A stretch of DNA of 64,000 nucleotides from Neorhizobium tomejilense (GCA_002968845.1 PVBG01000022.1:25180-89179); one strand, 5' to 3'; shown: positions 25,780 to 34,635, counted from the stretch's first letter. Notes: generated from the letters alone by a model not told the origin. A program made the numbers and translations.

Positions 25780-26958
25780 ATGGCAAACGCCGCAAAGCCG
25801 GACCTGCGTCCGAACAACACCCATTTTTCTTCTGGCCCTTGCTCGAAGCGCCCCGGTTGGTCGCTCGAAGCGCTCTCCGATGCCCCGCTCGGTCGTTCGC
25901 ACCGCGCCAAGGTCGGCAAGGCGAAGCTGAAGCAGGCCATCGATCTCACCCGCGAAATTTTAGATGTGCCGGCGGATTACCGCATCGGCATCGTGCCGGC
26001 CTCCGATACCGGCGCTGTCGAAATGGCGCTCTGGTCGCTGCTTGGCGAGCGCGGCGTCGACATGCTGTCCTGGGAAAGCTTTGGTGCCGGCTGGGTCACC
26101 GACGTCGTCAAGCAGCTGAAGCTCAAGGACGTCCGCAAGATCGAAGCCGGCTACGGCCTGCTTCCGGACCTTTCCACGGTCGATTTCGACCGCGACGTGG
26201 TCTTCACCTGGAACGGCACGACATCCGGCGTCCGCGTTCCGAACGCCGATTTCATCCCGGCAGACCGCAAGGGCCTGACCATCTGCGACGCCACCTCGGC
26301 GGCGTTTGCGCAGGACATGGACTTTGCCAAGCTCGACGTCGTCACCTTCTCCTGGCAGAAGGTTCTGGGCGGCGAGGGCGGTCACGGCATGCTGATCCTC
26401 AGCCCCCGCGCTGTCGAGCGTCTGCAGACATACGTTCCGGCCTGGCCGCTGCCAAAAATCTTCCGCCTCACCTCTGGCGGCAAGCTGATCGAAGGCATCT
26501 TCGTCGGAGAGACGATCAACACACCGTCGATGCTCTGCGTCGAGGACTATATCGATGCGCTCAACTGGGCGAAGTCGGTCGGCAGCCTTGAAGGCCTGAT
26601 CGCCCGTGCCGATGCCAATGCCAATGTCATCCACGACTTCGTGGCCGCCAATGCCTGGATCGACAATCTCGCCGTCGACCCGTCGACGCGCTCCAACACC
26701 TCGGTCTGCCTCAAGATCGCCGACGCTGATGTTGCCGCACTCGATACCGACGCGCAGGAAGCCTTTGCCAAGGGCATGGTGTCGATCCTCGAGAAGGAAG
26801 GCGTCGCGCTCGACATCGGTGCCTATCGGGATGCCCCGTCCGGTCTTCGCATCTGGGCCGGCGCGACGATCGAAGAAGCCGACATGAAGGCTCTGATGCC
26901 CTGGCTCACCTACGCTTTCGAAACGCAGAAGGCTGCGCTTTCCAAGGCCGCCGCGTAA
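25780..26958 (+). CDS. serC: Phosphoserine aminotransferase SerC
   Basis: SerC makes 3-phosphoserine from 3-phosphohydroxypyruvate and glutamate using PLP; it also serves vitamin B6 synthesis in many bacteria. The 392-residue product is of the rhizobial SerC type (RPNNTHFSSGPCSKRPGW at the start), with the PLP lysine in FSWQKVLGGEGGHGM (about residue 195). ATG 25780 has GGAAGGA upstream and matches the family start; longer in-frame starts would overlap the leader hairpins. serA follows 82 bases downstream, giving two consecutive serine-pathway enzymes. Confidence 0.96.
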   Translation: MANAAKPDLRPNNTHFSSGPCSKRPGWSLEALSDAPLGRSHRAKVGKAKLKQAIDLTREILDVPADYRIGIVPASDTGAVEMALWSLLGERGVDMLSWESFGAGWVTDVVKQLKLKDVRKIEAGYGLLPDLSTVDFDRDVVFTWNGTTSGVRVPNADFIPADRKGLTICDATSAAFAQDMDFAKLDVVTFSWQKVLGGEGGHGMLILSPRAVERLQTYVPAWPLPKIFRLTSGGKLIEGIFVGETINTPSMLCVEDYIDALNWAKSVGSLEGLIARADANANVIHDFVAANAWIDNLAVDPSTRSNTSVCLKIADADVAALDTDAQEAFAKGMVSILEKEGVALDIGAYRDAPSGLRIWAGATIEEADMKALMPWLTYAFETQKAALSKAAA

Positions 26959-27040
26959 AGCACGCCGCGTATCCGGCTCCGCTGACGAAGCGGAGCCCAT
27001 TTCCTCATTCACGACAGAAACTTTTTCAGGAGGCCCACTG

Positions 27041-28636
27041 ATGGCACCTCGCGTTCTCGTATCCGACGAACTGTCGGAAACCGCCGTCCAGATCTTTCGC
27101 GATCGCGGCGTTGAAGTCGATTTCCAGCCGAAGCTCGGCAAGGACAAGGAAAAGCTTGCCGAGATCATCGGCAACTATGACGGTCTTGCGATCCGTTCCG
27201 CCACAAAGGCGACCGAAAAGCTGATCGCCGCCGCGACCAATCTCAAGGTCATCGGCCGCGCCGGCATCGGCGTCGACAATGTCGATATCCCGGCCGCCTC
27301 GCGCCGCGGCATCATCGTCATGAACACGCCGTTCGGCAACTCTATCACCACGGCCGAACACGCTATTGCCCTGATGTTCGCCGTCGCCCGCCAGCTTCCG
27401 GCAGCCGACGCGTCGACCCAGGCCGGCAAGTGGGAAAAGTCGCGCTTCATGGGCGTCGAGATCACCGGCAAAATCCTCGGCGTTATCGGCGCCGGCAATA
27501 TCGGCGGCATCGTCTGCAAGAAGGCTATCGGCATCGGCATGCATGTTCTCGCCTATGACCCCTTCCTGTCGGCCGAGCGCGCCGAGGAAATGGGCGTCAC
27601 CAAGGTCGAGCTCGACGAGCTGCTGGCTCAGGCCGATTTCATCACCCTGCACGTGCCGATGACCGACAAGACCCGCGGCATTCTCGGCAAGGAAGCGCTC
27701 GCCAAGACCAAGCCCGGCGTTCGCATCATCAACTGCGCCCGCGGTGGCCTCGTCGATGAGGCAGCGCTTGCCGAAGCCATCAAGTCCGGCCACGTCGCCG
27801 GCGCCGGTTTCGACGTGTTCGAAGTCGAACCCGCCACCGAAAGCCCGCTGTTTGGCCTCGATAACGTCGTCTGCACCCCGCATCTTGGCGCATCGACCAC
27901 TGAAGCGCAGGAAAACGTAGCACTTCAGGTCGCCGAGCAGATGTCGGACTACCTGATCAAGGGCGCCGTCTCGAACGCCATCAACATGCCGTCGATCACC
28001 GCGGAAGAAGCGCCGCGCCTGAAGCCGTTCATTCGTCTGGCGGACGTGCTCGGCGCCTTTGTCGGCCAGGTCACCGAGGATGCGATCAAGGAAATCGAGA
28101 TCCTCTATGACGGCTCGACCGCCGGCATGAACACCAAGGCGCTGACGAGCGCGCTGCTCGCCGGCCTCATCCGCAGCCAGGTCTCCGACGTCAACATGGT
28201 TTCGGCGCCGATCATGATCAAGGAAAAGGGCATCATCCTTTCCGAAGCCAAGCGCGACAAGTCGGGCGTCTTCGACGGCTATATCAAGCTTACCGTCACC
28301 ACCGACACGATGACCCGCTCGGTTGCCGGCACCGTCTTCTCCGACGGCAAGCCGCGCTTCATCCAGATCAAGGGCATCAACCTCGATGCGGATGTCGGCG
28401 CCAACATGGTCTATATCGCCAATACCGACGTTCCCGGCATGATCGGCTTCATCGGCACGACGCTCGGCAATGCCGGCGTCAACATCGCCAACTTCCACCT
28501 CGGCCGCGACAAGGAAGGTGGCGACGCGATCGCTCTCCTTTACGTCGACGGTCCGGTTCCGGCCGACGTGCTGGCGAAGCTGACCGCCAATCCGGCAGTC
28601 CGCCAGGCCAAGCCGCTGGCGTTCAACGTCGAGTAA
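27041..28636 (+). CDS. serA: D-3-phosphoglycerate dehydrogenase SerA
   Basis: SerA carries out the first step of serine synthesis, oxidising 3-phosphoglycerate with NAD. The 531-residue long-form enzyme has the NAD motif GVIGAGNIGGIV (about 147), the catalytic Arg/Glu/His series (NCARGG, EVEPATESPL, CTPHLGAST), an intervening domain (about 315-450) and a C-terminal ACT domain (about 455-531, TDVPGMIGFIGTTLG), which in relatives mediates serine feedback. AGGAGG precedes the ATG. Confidence 0.97.
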   Translation: MAPRVLVSDELSETAVQIFRDRGVEVDFQPKLGKDKEKLAEIIGNYDGLAIRSATKATEKLIAAATNLKVIGRAGIGVDNVDIPAASRRGIIVMNTPFGNSITTAEHAIALMFAVARQLPAADASTQAGKWEKSRFMGVEITGKILGVIGAGNIGGIVCKKAIGIGMHVLAYDPFLSAERAEEMGVTKVELDELLAQADFITLHVPMTDKTRGILGKEALAKTKPGVRIINCARGGLVDEAALAEAIKSGHVAGAGFDVFEVEPATESPLFGLDNVVCTPHLGASTTEAQENVALQVAEQMSDYLIKGAVSNAINMPSITAEEAPRLKPFIRLADVLGAFVGQVTEDAIKEIEILYDGSTAGMNTKALTSALLAGLIRSQVSDVNMVSAPIMIKEKGIILSEAKRDKSGVFDGYIKLTVTTDTMTRSVAGTVFSDGKPRFIQIKGINLDADVGANMVYIANTDVPGMIGFIGTTLGNAGVNIANFHLGRDKEGGDAIALLYVDGPVPADVLAKLTANPAVRQAKPLAFNVE

Positions 28637-28690
28637 CAATCACCGAAGCTGCTCAAGCCCGTTGTGGTCGTGAGAGTTTTCCGAAAAATA

Positions 28691-28724
28691 CGAAGGCCTC
28701 CGGCGAAACCGCCGGAGGCCTTCG
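28691..28724. terminator. Bidirectional hairpin terminator between serA and the convergent AlaRS-like gene
   Basis: A perfect 14-bp stem (28691-28704 with 28711-28724) around GAAACC. TCATTT follows on the plus side and a TATTTTTCGG stretch on the minus side, so it can serve both convergent genes. Confidence 0.85.
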
Positions 28725-28729
28725 TCATT

Positions 28730-29683
28730 TTATCCGTCCGACGTATCCGGCATGTCGGAAAGCTCGATGCCATGGGTATCGAACCACCATTCGGGGCTCA
28801 TGCCGGGATGCCTTTCCCGCAGGTGGAGATATCTGGCCCGAAGGCGATCCTGGCGCTCGCCCTCCTCGATGAAGAAGGGATGGTCGAGCGTCCCGCCCAT
28901 CCGATGCAAGCGGCGGAGCAGTTTGCGCAGGACGTAACCCTGCTCCTTGTTTCCTGGCCGATAGCCGCTTTCGATGATCTTCATGATCGCGCCACTCAGC
29001 GTTTCGAGCACATCCTCCGGCGGCGTGCCGTTGATGAGCATGTCGAGACGATCGGCACCGAAGCCGACATCGATGCAAGTTCCAAGTGGATTGACGATAT
29101 TTCCGATCTCCACCCCGTCCTTATAGAACTCGGTACTGTATCCGGTGATGCTGCCATCGCTCCACGTGCATTCCGGATCCGGGACGATCGGCATGCGGCC
29201 GCCGTAAAGCGGCGCCCATTCGGCCAGGCGGTCCGGATGAATGGTGACGTGATCCGGCACAAGATCGAGGGTCGCCAAGAACTCGAGCCAGAAATCGATG
29301 GCACCGGCAACGCTCATCTCCCGGAAGGAGAAGAGCCCGAGCATGGTGAAGTGAAGGAAGTGGGTTCCGTCCCCGATTTCGTCCAGATCGCCCAGGCGCA
29401 GGCATGCCTGGCTGTTTGCGACGGTTCCCCTGTGGCAGGGATCGGAGAAGAGGGGTTTGTACTGCTGCATGCCAGCGCTGCAGAAGAGCGTGGTGGCGTC
29501 GTGCGGCCTTACGGATTCGATGCGTGTGAAATCGATGCCCTTTGAAAGGCAGAAGTCTTGATAGTGCCGGATCAGGCGTCCCGCAGTGTCATAGGCAACC
29601 TCCTTTGCGTGTATGTGCCTCACCAAGAGGTAATGCCATTTGCAATGCCGCGCAACGTGTTTTGCAGGATCATCTTTCGGCAT
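28730..29683 (-). CDS. Stand-alone alanyl-tRNA-synthetase-like catalytic domain protein
   Basis: The protein covers only the class II catalytic core of AlaRS. Segments aligned by eye are HYQDFCLSKG (AlaRS N-terminal helix), TTLFCSAGMQQYKPLF (motif 1 region), RLGDLDEIGDGTHFLHFTMLGLFSF (motif 2, quoted in part), IGNIVNPLGTCIDVGFGADRL (motif 3 region) and GYVLRKLLRRLHRMGG, where the tRNA-recognition helices begin. The editing and C-Ala domains are absent: about 290-317 residues against about 880. ATG 29683 is the longest ATG start in this frame, but residues before about 35 look non-coding. The best ribosome-binding site (29599-29606) serves an ATG at 29592 in another frame, so a frameshift near the start is possible. 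It may activate alanine or another amino acid for something other than bulk translation; the role is unknown. Confidence 0.7.
   Translation of the reverse strand: MPKDDPAKHVARHCKWHYLLVRHIHAKEVAYDTAGRLIRHYQDFCLSKGIDFTRIESVRPHDATTLFCSAGMQQYKPLFSDPCHRGTVANSQACLRLGDLDEIGDGTHFLHFTMLGLFSFREMSVAGAIDFWLEFLATLDLVPDHVTIHPDRLAEWAPLYGGRMPIVPDPECTWSDGSITGYSTEFYKDGVEIGNIVNPLGTCIDVGFGADRLDMLINGTPPEDVLETLSGAIMKIIESGYRPGNKEQGYVLRKLLRRLHRMGGTLDHPFFIEEGERQDRLRARYLHLRERHPGMSPEWWFDTHGIELSDMPDTSDG
29572..29606 (-). other. Strong ribosome-binding site and out-of-frame ATG at the AlaRS-like N terminus
   Basis: On the minus strand AAAGGAGG (29606-29599) lies six bases before ATG 29592, an ideal spacing. That frame gives only MTLRDA before TGA at 29574-29572. 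One extra base would join it to the LIRHYQDF frame and produce an N terminus of typical AlaRS length. It is therefore a one-base deletion, a sequencing error in the GGG run, a short leader peptide, or coincidence. Confidence 0.5.
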
Positions 29684-29842
29684 AGAGGCACTGCGCCTGG
29701 TTGTATTTTGAGCGCTTGGCTCTCGTTTCAAACTCCGTTATCTACTTCGACGGGAAAAATGGAGGATGGGCCTAAAATCCAGATGGCCGCCTCTCTATAT
29801 AAACGGGAATACCGCGCTTGAGCGGTTTATGAGGAGAAAACG

Positions 29843-30904
29843 ATGTTATCCAACCTTCGGCGTTTCAAGAACCTGTTCGCGATCATGGCGATCGGAATGG
29901 CGGTTTCCTTGACCGCCGTGGACATGGCTGAGGCGCGCCGCGCCAGCGGTGGCTTCGGCAGCCGCGGCACGCGCACATTCTCGGCTCCGGCGACCACCAA
30001 TACCGCGCCCACGGCGCCGACCGGCATCAACCGGTCGATGACGCCCAATACGCAGCAGAACGCCACGACGCCGCAGAACGGCCTTGGCCAGCAGGCGGCG
30101 CAGCAGCCCCGTCGCGGCCTCTTCGGTGGTATGTTCGGCGGCCTGCTCGGCGGTCTCGCTCTCGGCGGCCTGATCGGCATGTTCATGGGCACCGGTTTCG
30201 GTGGCATGGCCGGCATGCTCGGCATGCTGCTGCAGATCGCGCTGATCGGCGGCCTCGCCATGCTGGCTTTCCGTTGGTTCGCGCGCCGTCAGCAGACGGC
30301 AGGCGGCCCGACAGGCGGGGTGAATGCAGGCGGGGCGAATGCAGGCTTTGGCCAGCCGCGCAACGCCTATGAGGCGCCAAGCCAGAATACCTCGTCCTTC
30401 CAGATTCCGAAGATCGGATCGCTGGGCGGCGGTGGTCAGGGTGGTTTCGGAGGCGGTTCCAACGCCGCTCCGCGCCAGGCCGGACCCGAGACCGACGAAA
30501 TCGGCATCACCAACCGCGACCTCGACCAATTCGAGAAGCTGCTGACCAACGTCCAGTCTGCCTATGGCGAGGAAGACTATGCCAAGCTCCGTAGCCTCAC
30601 GACGCCGGAAGCGATGTCCTACCTGGCCGAGGAACTCGGTGAGAACGCCACCAACGGCGTCAAGAACGAGGTGAAGGACGTCAAGCTGCTGCAGGGCGAC
30701 CTGGCGGAAGCCTGGCGTGAAAACGGCCAGGACTACGCGACCGTCGCGATGCGTTACTCCAGCGTCGACTACATGAAGGACCGCAATACCGGCGCAGTCG
30801 CCGAAGGCGACCCGAACGCGGTAACCGAAACCGTCGAAGTCTGGACCTTCGTGCGCAAGCCTGCCACGGACTGGAAGCTCTCCGCGATCCAGGCAGCCGC
30901 CTAA
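29843..30904 (+). CDS. Tim44-like domain protein, membrane-anchored
   Basis: This 353-residue protein has an N-terminal hydrophobic signal or anchor (about 10-30), a Gly/Ala/Asn-rich linker, a very Gly/Met-rich hydrophobic stretch (about 92-145, FGGMFGGLLGGLALGGL) and a C-terminal Tim44-like domain (about 218-353, DLDQFEKLLTNVQSAYGEEDY, YLAEELGEN, YSSVDYMKDR, VWTFVRKP). Such proteins are common in alphaproteobacteria and relate to the mitochondrial import factor Tim44 domain; their bacterial role is unclear. GAGGAG lies upstream of the start. Its stop overlaps the convergent DUF1810 gene by three bases. Confidence 0.88.
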   Translation: MLSNLRRFKNLFAIMAIGMAVSLTAVDMAEARRASGGFGSRGTRTFSAPATTNTAPTAPTGINRSMTPNTQQNATTPQNGLGQQAAQQPRRGLFGGMFGGLLGGLALGGLIGMFMGTGFGGMAGMLGMLLQIALIGGLAMLAFRWFARRQQTAGGPTGGVNAGGANAGFGQPRNAYEAPSQNTSSFQIPKIGSLGGGGQGGFGGGSNAAPRQAGPETDEIGITNRDLDQFEKLLTNVQSAYGEEDYAKLRSLTTPEAMSYLAEELGENATNGVKNEVKDVKLLQGDLAEAWRENGQDYATVAMRYSSVDYMKDRNTGAVAEGDPNAVTETVEVWTFVRKPATDWKLSAIQAAA

Positions 30905-31320
30905 CTTCGAAGCAGCGCGATGGTCTTTTCATCGCGCTCGCCGTCAAAGAACAGTTCAAGGGCTCGCTCGAAAGGCGAGCCCTTTTTGCTGACGGCCTCG
31001 AACAGCGTCATCGAACTCTTGAACTTGATGTCGTCCGGCGAACCGAGGATGGCGTGCGCCGAAAGGTCCGAATGGGAGAGCATCGCCACGGTGCATTCGG
31101 TAAGCCGGGGCCCGAGCAGGGGGTGTTTGAGATAGGCTGTCGCCTCTGCCTTCGAGCCGATCGCGAAGCGCTGGGACATGATCGAGAAGCCAAGCCCCTC
31201 CACCTGCGGGAAGATGTACCACATCCAGTGGGAGCGCTTTTTGCCATCGCGGAGCTCGCCGATGACGCGCCCATAGACCGGCGCTTGCGCGTCGACAAAG
31301 CGCATGAGGTCGAATTGCAT
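30901..31320 (-). CDS. DUF1810 family protein
   Basis: This 139-residue protein matches the DUF1810 pattern throughout: FVDAQAPVYGRVIGELRDGKKRSHWMWYIFPQ, quoted in part as KRSHWMWYIFPQ, then GLGFSIMSQRFAI, YLKHPLLGPRL, FGSPDD-like LGSPDDIKFKSSMTLF, and a C-terminal ALELFFDGERDE. The family is cytoplasmic, widespread and without a proven function. ATG 31320 starts the conserved domain; an upstream in-frame ATG adds unrelated sequence. Confidence 0.9.
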   Translation of the reverse strand: MQFDLMRFVDAQAPVYGRVIGELRDGKKRSHWMWYIFPQVEGLGFSIMSQRFAIGSKAEATAYLKHPLLGPRLTECTVAMLSHSDLSAHAILGSPDDIKFKSSMTLFEAVSKKGSPFERALELFFDGERDEKTIALLRS

Positions 31321-31439
31321 TGTCTTTCCGTCCCTGTCGCCCTGTTGCCACAAATCACCCCGCGGCCAGAAGACTCCCAAATCATGAAATTTTTGCGGCC
31401 GCTCTTTCCGATGCTGCATCGCACCCTAGCTGAGGGGGC

Positions 31440-32561
31440 ATGGAACGCTTCATTCAGGAATTCCGGAATGATACCGCTTGGCTGCCGGACTGGCTCGTCA
31501 GCTGCGGTGTCATGGCCGTCGCATTTCTGATCGGCCTTGCGATCCAGCGCTTCGGATTTCGCTTTCTGACGCGGCTGGTCGAGAACAGGGACCTGTTCTG
31601 GCGGTCGCTGGTGTCGCGTACGCGGCGGCCGATGCGGCTGGCGATCCTCACCTGGACGCTGTCGCTCGGCGCGACCATTGCCCCGCTGAGTGCCGGGCAG
31701 GGGGACGTGATACGTCACCTGCTGCTGCTCGGCTTCATCGTCGTCGTCGGCTGGATGGCAAAGATCGCCCTGCATGTGTGGATGATCGTCTATCTGCGCC
31801 GCTTCAAGCTCGATGCGGAAGACAATCTGCTCGCCCGCACGCATGTCACCCAATCGCGGATCGCCGAACGGATCGCGAGCGTCATGATCGTGGCGATCAC
31901 CATCGCCGCGATGCTGATGACCTTCCCGGCGGTGCAGCAATACGGCGTCAGCCTGCTCGCCTCCGCCGGCGTGGCGGGCGTCGTGCTCGGCCTTGCGCTG
32001 CAGCCGGTGTTGAAGAACCTCTTCGCCGGCATCCAGCTTGCGATCACCCAGCCGATCCGCATCGACGACGCGCTGATCGTCGAGGGCGAGTGGGGCAATG
32101 TCGAGGAGATCACCTCCACCTCTGTGGTGGTGAAGCTGTGGGACTGGAGGCGGATGATCCTGCCGCTCAGCTATTTCATCGAGAAGCCGTTCCAGAACTG
32201 GACGCGCGACAGTTCGGAGCTGATCGGCACGGTGATGATCTATCTCGACTATTCGGTTCCGGTGAATGCGGTCCGTCGCAAGGTCGAGGAGATCGCCGCA
32301 ACGTCAAAGCTCTGGGACAAGCGGGTGGTGGCTGTGCAGGTGACGGATTTCAGGGAGAACGTCATGGAGATCCGCATCCTCGTCTCGGCCTCCAATGCCC
32401 CGCGAACCTTCGACCTCAGATGCGAGGTGCGCGAAAAGATCATCGACTTCATCCAGCGCGAATATCCGGCAAGCCTGCCGCGGGTGCGGGCGGAGGGCGC
32501 CGCCAGCGGCGTCAGGACGGCTGCCGGCAAGGTCGTACGGCATGGGGCGCTGCAATCTTGA
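31440..32561 (+). CDS. MscS-family mechanosensitive ion channel
   Basis: A 373-residue protein with about four membrane segments (about 15-35, 65-85, 95-118, 140-160). The pore-lining segment is of MscS type (LLASAGVAGVVLGLALQPVLKNLFAG, quoted in part as SAGVAGVVLGLALQP), followed by a beta domain (IRIDDALIVEGEWGNVEEI) and a C-terminal alpha/beta domain. By family it opens on hypo-osmotic shock. It is divergent from the DUF1810 gene with about 119 bases between starts. Confidence 0.92.
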   Translation: MERFIQEFRNDTAWLPDWLVSCGVMAVAFLIGLAIQRFGFRFLTRLVENRDLFWRSLVSRTRRPMRLAILTWTLSLGATIAPLSAGQGDVIRHLLLLGFIVVVGWMAKIALHVWMIVYLRRFKLDAEDNLLARTHVTQSRIAERIASVMIVAITIAAMLMTFPAVQQYGVSLLASAGVAGVVLGLALQPVLKNLFAGIQLAITQPIRIDDALIVEGEWGNVEEITSTSVVVKLWDWRRMILPLSYFIEKPFQNWTRDSSELIGTVMIYLDYSVPVNAVRRKVEEIAATSKLWDKRVVAVQVTDFRENVMEIRILVSASNAPRTFDLRCEVREKIIDFIQREYPASLPRVRAEGAASGVRTAAGKVVRHGALQS

Positions 32562-32667
32562 TGCCCGGCCTCCCGGCTTCGGACAGGCTGCTTTTCGGGG
32601 CGCTGAACCCCGGCGGGACAGCCCCAAGTGTTTTACAAAACAATCCCATGTGCATAGACAGTCGACC

Positions 32668-33054
32668 ATGCAAACCTCCACTGGGTCGACCGCATTGAAC
32701 ACCGAAGCAAAGCCGATATGCGCCGTCCTTGTCCATGTCGCGGATGTTGCACGGGCATTGGACTGGTATCAGGCCGCTTTCCCGCAATCGGTGCGGCGTC
32801 ATCTTGAGGCTTTCGAATTTCAGTTCCTCGATATCGGCGGGATCTGCCTCGAGATCGTGGCGGCTGACGAGAAGGTGGGAAGCGGCGCTAGCGGGTCCGT
32901 CGTCTATTGGCAGGTCGCTGATCTCTATGCGGCGGTCGAGCATTTCACCGCTATCGGCGCGACGCTTTATCGGGGACCGATCGACATCCAGAACGGCCTG
33001 CGCATGTGTCAGGTCCGCGATCCATGGGGAAACTGCATCGGTCTTCGCGGCTGA
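32668..33054 (+). CDS. VOC-superfamily (glyoxalase-like) protein
   Basis: This 128-residue single-module VOC protein has AVLVHVADVARALDWYQAAFP at the start, quoted in part as VADVARALDWYQAAFP, and FLDIGGICLEIVA and VRDPWGNCIGLRG at the end. The fold is that of glyoxalase/bleomycin-resistance/dioxygenase proteins. The first metal position is His (LVHV) and the last is less clear, so catalysis versus binding cannot be decided. ATG 32668 starts about 20 residues before the fold. Confidence 0.82.
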   Translation: MQTSTGSTALNTEAKPICAVLVHVADVARALDWYQAAFPQSVRRHLEAFEFQFLDIGGICLEIVAADEKVGSGASGSVVYWQVADLYAAVEHFTAIGATLYRGPIDIQNGLRMCQVRDPWGNCIGLRG

Positions 33055-33226
33055 GGCCTTGTCCGTTCCTGCACGCGCGCACCTGCGATTCGTGCTCCTC
33101 CTTGCGCAGGCCGCAAATCCTTTCTATATCCGGCAAGAATTGCCTCCGACGGCCGATCCCGCCGCAGGCCCTGAACATGTCGCCCCCCATCACGGACCGG
33201 CGCTTGAGAGACCGAGAGAGTTACTC

Positions 33227-34423
33227 GTGAATACGCTGGATTTTGACAAGAGGCCGGAAGACACACGTGTTGTCGTTGCCATGTCAGGGGGAGTGGATTC
33301 CTCCGTCGTCGCAGGTCTGCTCAAACGCCAGGGTTACGACGTGCTCGGCATCACGCTGCAGCTTTACGACCATGGCGCGGCCGTCCACCGCGCCGGCTCG
33401 TGCTGCGCCGGCCAGGACATCGACGATGCGCGGCGTGTTTCCGAAACGCTCGGCATTCCCCATTACGTGCTCGATTACGAAAAGCGTTTTCGCGAGACGG
33501 TGATCAACCCGTTCGCGGAAGCCTATGCGATGGGCGAAACGCCGATCCCTTGCGTTGCCTGCAACCAGACGGTCAAGTTCGCCGATCTGCTGGCGACCGC
33601 CAAGGACCTCGGTGCCGATGCGCTGGCGACCGGCCACTATATCCGCTCCTCCGCCAATCCGTCGCCGGGCAATCCGAACCGCCGCGCGCTGTTTCGCCCG
33701 ATCGACAGCGATCGCGACCAGAGCTGGTTCCTGTTTGCGACGACCCAGGAGCAGATCGACTACCTGCGCTTCCCGCTCGGCGGCATGTCGAAGGCGCAGG
33801 TGCGCGAGCTTGCCGAGGAGATGGGCCTCGTGGTCGCCAAGAAGGCCGACAGCCAGGACATCTGTTTCGTGCCACAGGGCAAATACGCCGACATTATCAA
33901 CAAGGTTAAGCCGAACGCGGCGCTCGCCGGCGATATCGTGCATATGGACGGGCGCGTGCTCGGCCGCCACGAGGGCATCGTGCATTATACGATCGGCCAG
34001 CGCCGCGGTATCGGCATCGCTACCGGCGAGCCGCTCTACGTCGTTTATCTCGATGCCCGCTCGCGCCGGGTGATCGTTGGGCCGAAGGAAGCGCTCGATA
34101 CCCACCGCGTCTACCTGCGCGACGTCAACTGGATCGGCGATGGGGCGCTAGGCGAGGACGCGAAGGGCGGGTTCGCCTGTTTCGCCAAGGTGCGCTCGAC
34201 ACGCCCGCCGACGCCGGCGGTCCTCCATTCCGACAACCAGGGCGTCTATGTGGATCTGGCGATCGGCGAGGCCGGTGTCGCGCCAGGCCAGGCGTGTGTG
34301 CTCTATTCGGCCGAAGGTGCGGATGCGCGCGTCTATGGCGGCGGTTTCATCGAGCGTTCGGAACGCGCAGCCGAGGCCGAAATCGCTCTGAAGGCCCTGC
34401 TTTCGACGCCGGTCGCGGCCTGA
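33227..34423 (+). CDS. mnmA: tRNA-specific 2-thiouridylase MnmA
   Basis: MnmA adds sulfur at uridine-34 of Lys, Glu and Gln tRNAs. The 398-residue product has the PP-loop SGGVDSS (about residue 21), the first catalytic Cys in PCVACNQTVKF, ATGHYIR, and the second Cys in SQDICFVPQGKY, plus C-terminal barrel sequence (HYTIGQRRGIGIA). GTG 33227 has GAGAGAG upstream and leads straight into the fold. Longer in-frame extensions overlap the VOC gene. A possible terminator and then tRNA-Met follow. Confidence 0.95.
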   Translation: MNTLDFDKRPEDTRVVVAMSGGVDSSVVAGLLKRQGYDVLGITLQLYDHGAAVHRAGSCCAGQDIDDARRVSETLGIPHYVLDYEKRFRETVINPFAEAYAMGETPIPCVACNQTVKFADLLATAKDLGADALATGHYIRSSANPSPGNPNRRALFRPIDSDRDQSWFLFATTQEQIDYLRFPLGGMSKAQVRELAEEMGLVVAKKADSQDICFVPQGKYADIINKVKPNAALAGDIVHMDGRVLGRHEGIVHYTIGQRRGIGIATGEPLYVVYLDARSRRVIVGPKEALDTHRVYLRDVNWIGDGALGEDAKGGFACFAKVRSTRPPTPAVLHSDNQGVYVDLAIGEAGVAPGQACVLYSAEGADARVYGGGFIERSERAAEAEIALKALLSTPVAA

Positions 34424-34466
34424 AACCGGCACTTGCCGGGGCTGACGAAATTGCCGCCGGTTTTTG
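34423..34466 (+). terminator. Possible terminator after mnmA
   Basis: AAACCGGC (34423-34430) is complementary to GCCGGTTT (34456-34463), followed by TT. The loop is long (25 bases) and contains its own GC-rich inner pairing, so efficiency is uncertain. Confidence 0.45.
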
Positions 34467-34478
34467 CCCAAACCCTGC

Positions 34479-34508
34479 TTGACACTTTGGTGACGGGGGA
34501 CTTATAAG
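34479..34508 (+). promoter_or_regulatory. tRNA-Met promoter
   Basis: TTGACA (34479-34484, preceded by C) and TTATAA (34502-34507) are separated by 17 bases, about 50 bases before the tRNA 5' end. It is the clearest housekeeping sigma-70 type promoter in the window. Confidence 0.8.
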
Positions 34509-34558
34509 CCGCACGACCAAAGCGGAACCGGCCACGCCGGAACTTCCGCAGTCCCTGT

Positions 34559-34635
34559 GGCGGGGTAGCTCAGTTGGTGAGAGCGCAGGATTCATAACCC
34601 TGAGGTCGGCAGTTCAATTCTGCCTCCCGCTACCA
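34559..34635 (+). tRNA. tRNA-Met (anticodon CAU)
   Basis: A complete 77-base cloverleaf with an encoded CCA. The acceptor arms are GGCGGGG and TCCCGCT (two G-U pairs), the D arm is GCTC/GAGC, the anticodon loop TTCATAA has CAT in the centre, and the T arm GGCAG/CTGCC encloses TTCAATT. The anticodon stem lacks the three consecutive G-C pairs next to the loop that mark initiator tRNA, so elongator Met is preferred; a TilS-modified Ile tRNA cannot be strictly excluded. Confidence 0.93.

Noticed and set aside
27026..28639. Antisense open frame of about 537 codons opposite serA
   Set aside because: It mirrors serA exactly, its protein is rich in shadow-type Asp/Arg/His/Gly sequence, and serA itself has complete motifs.
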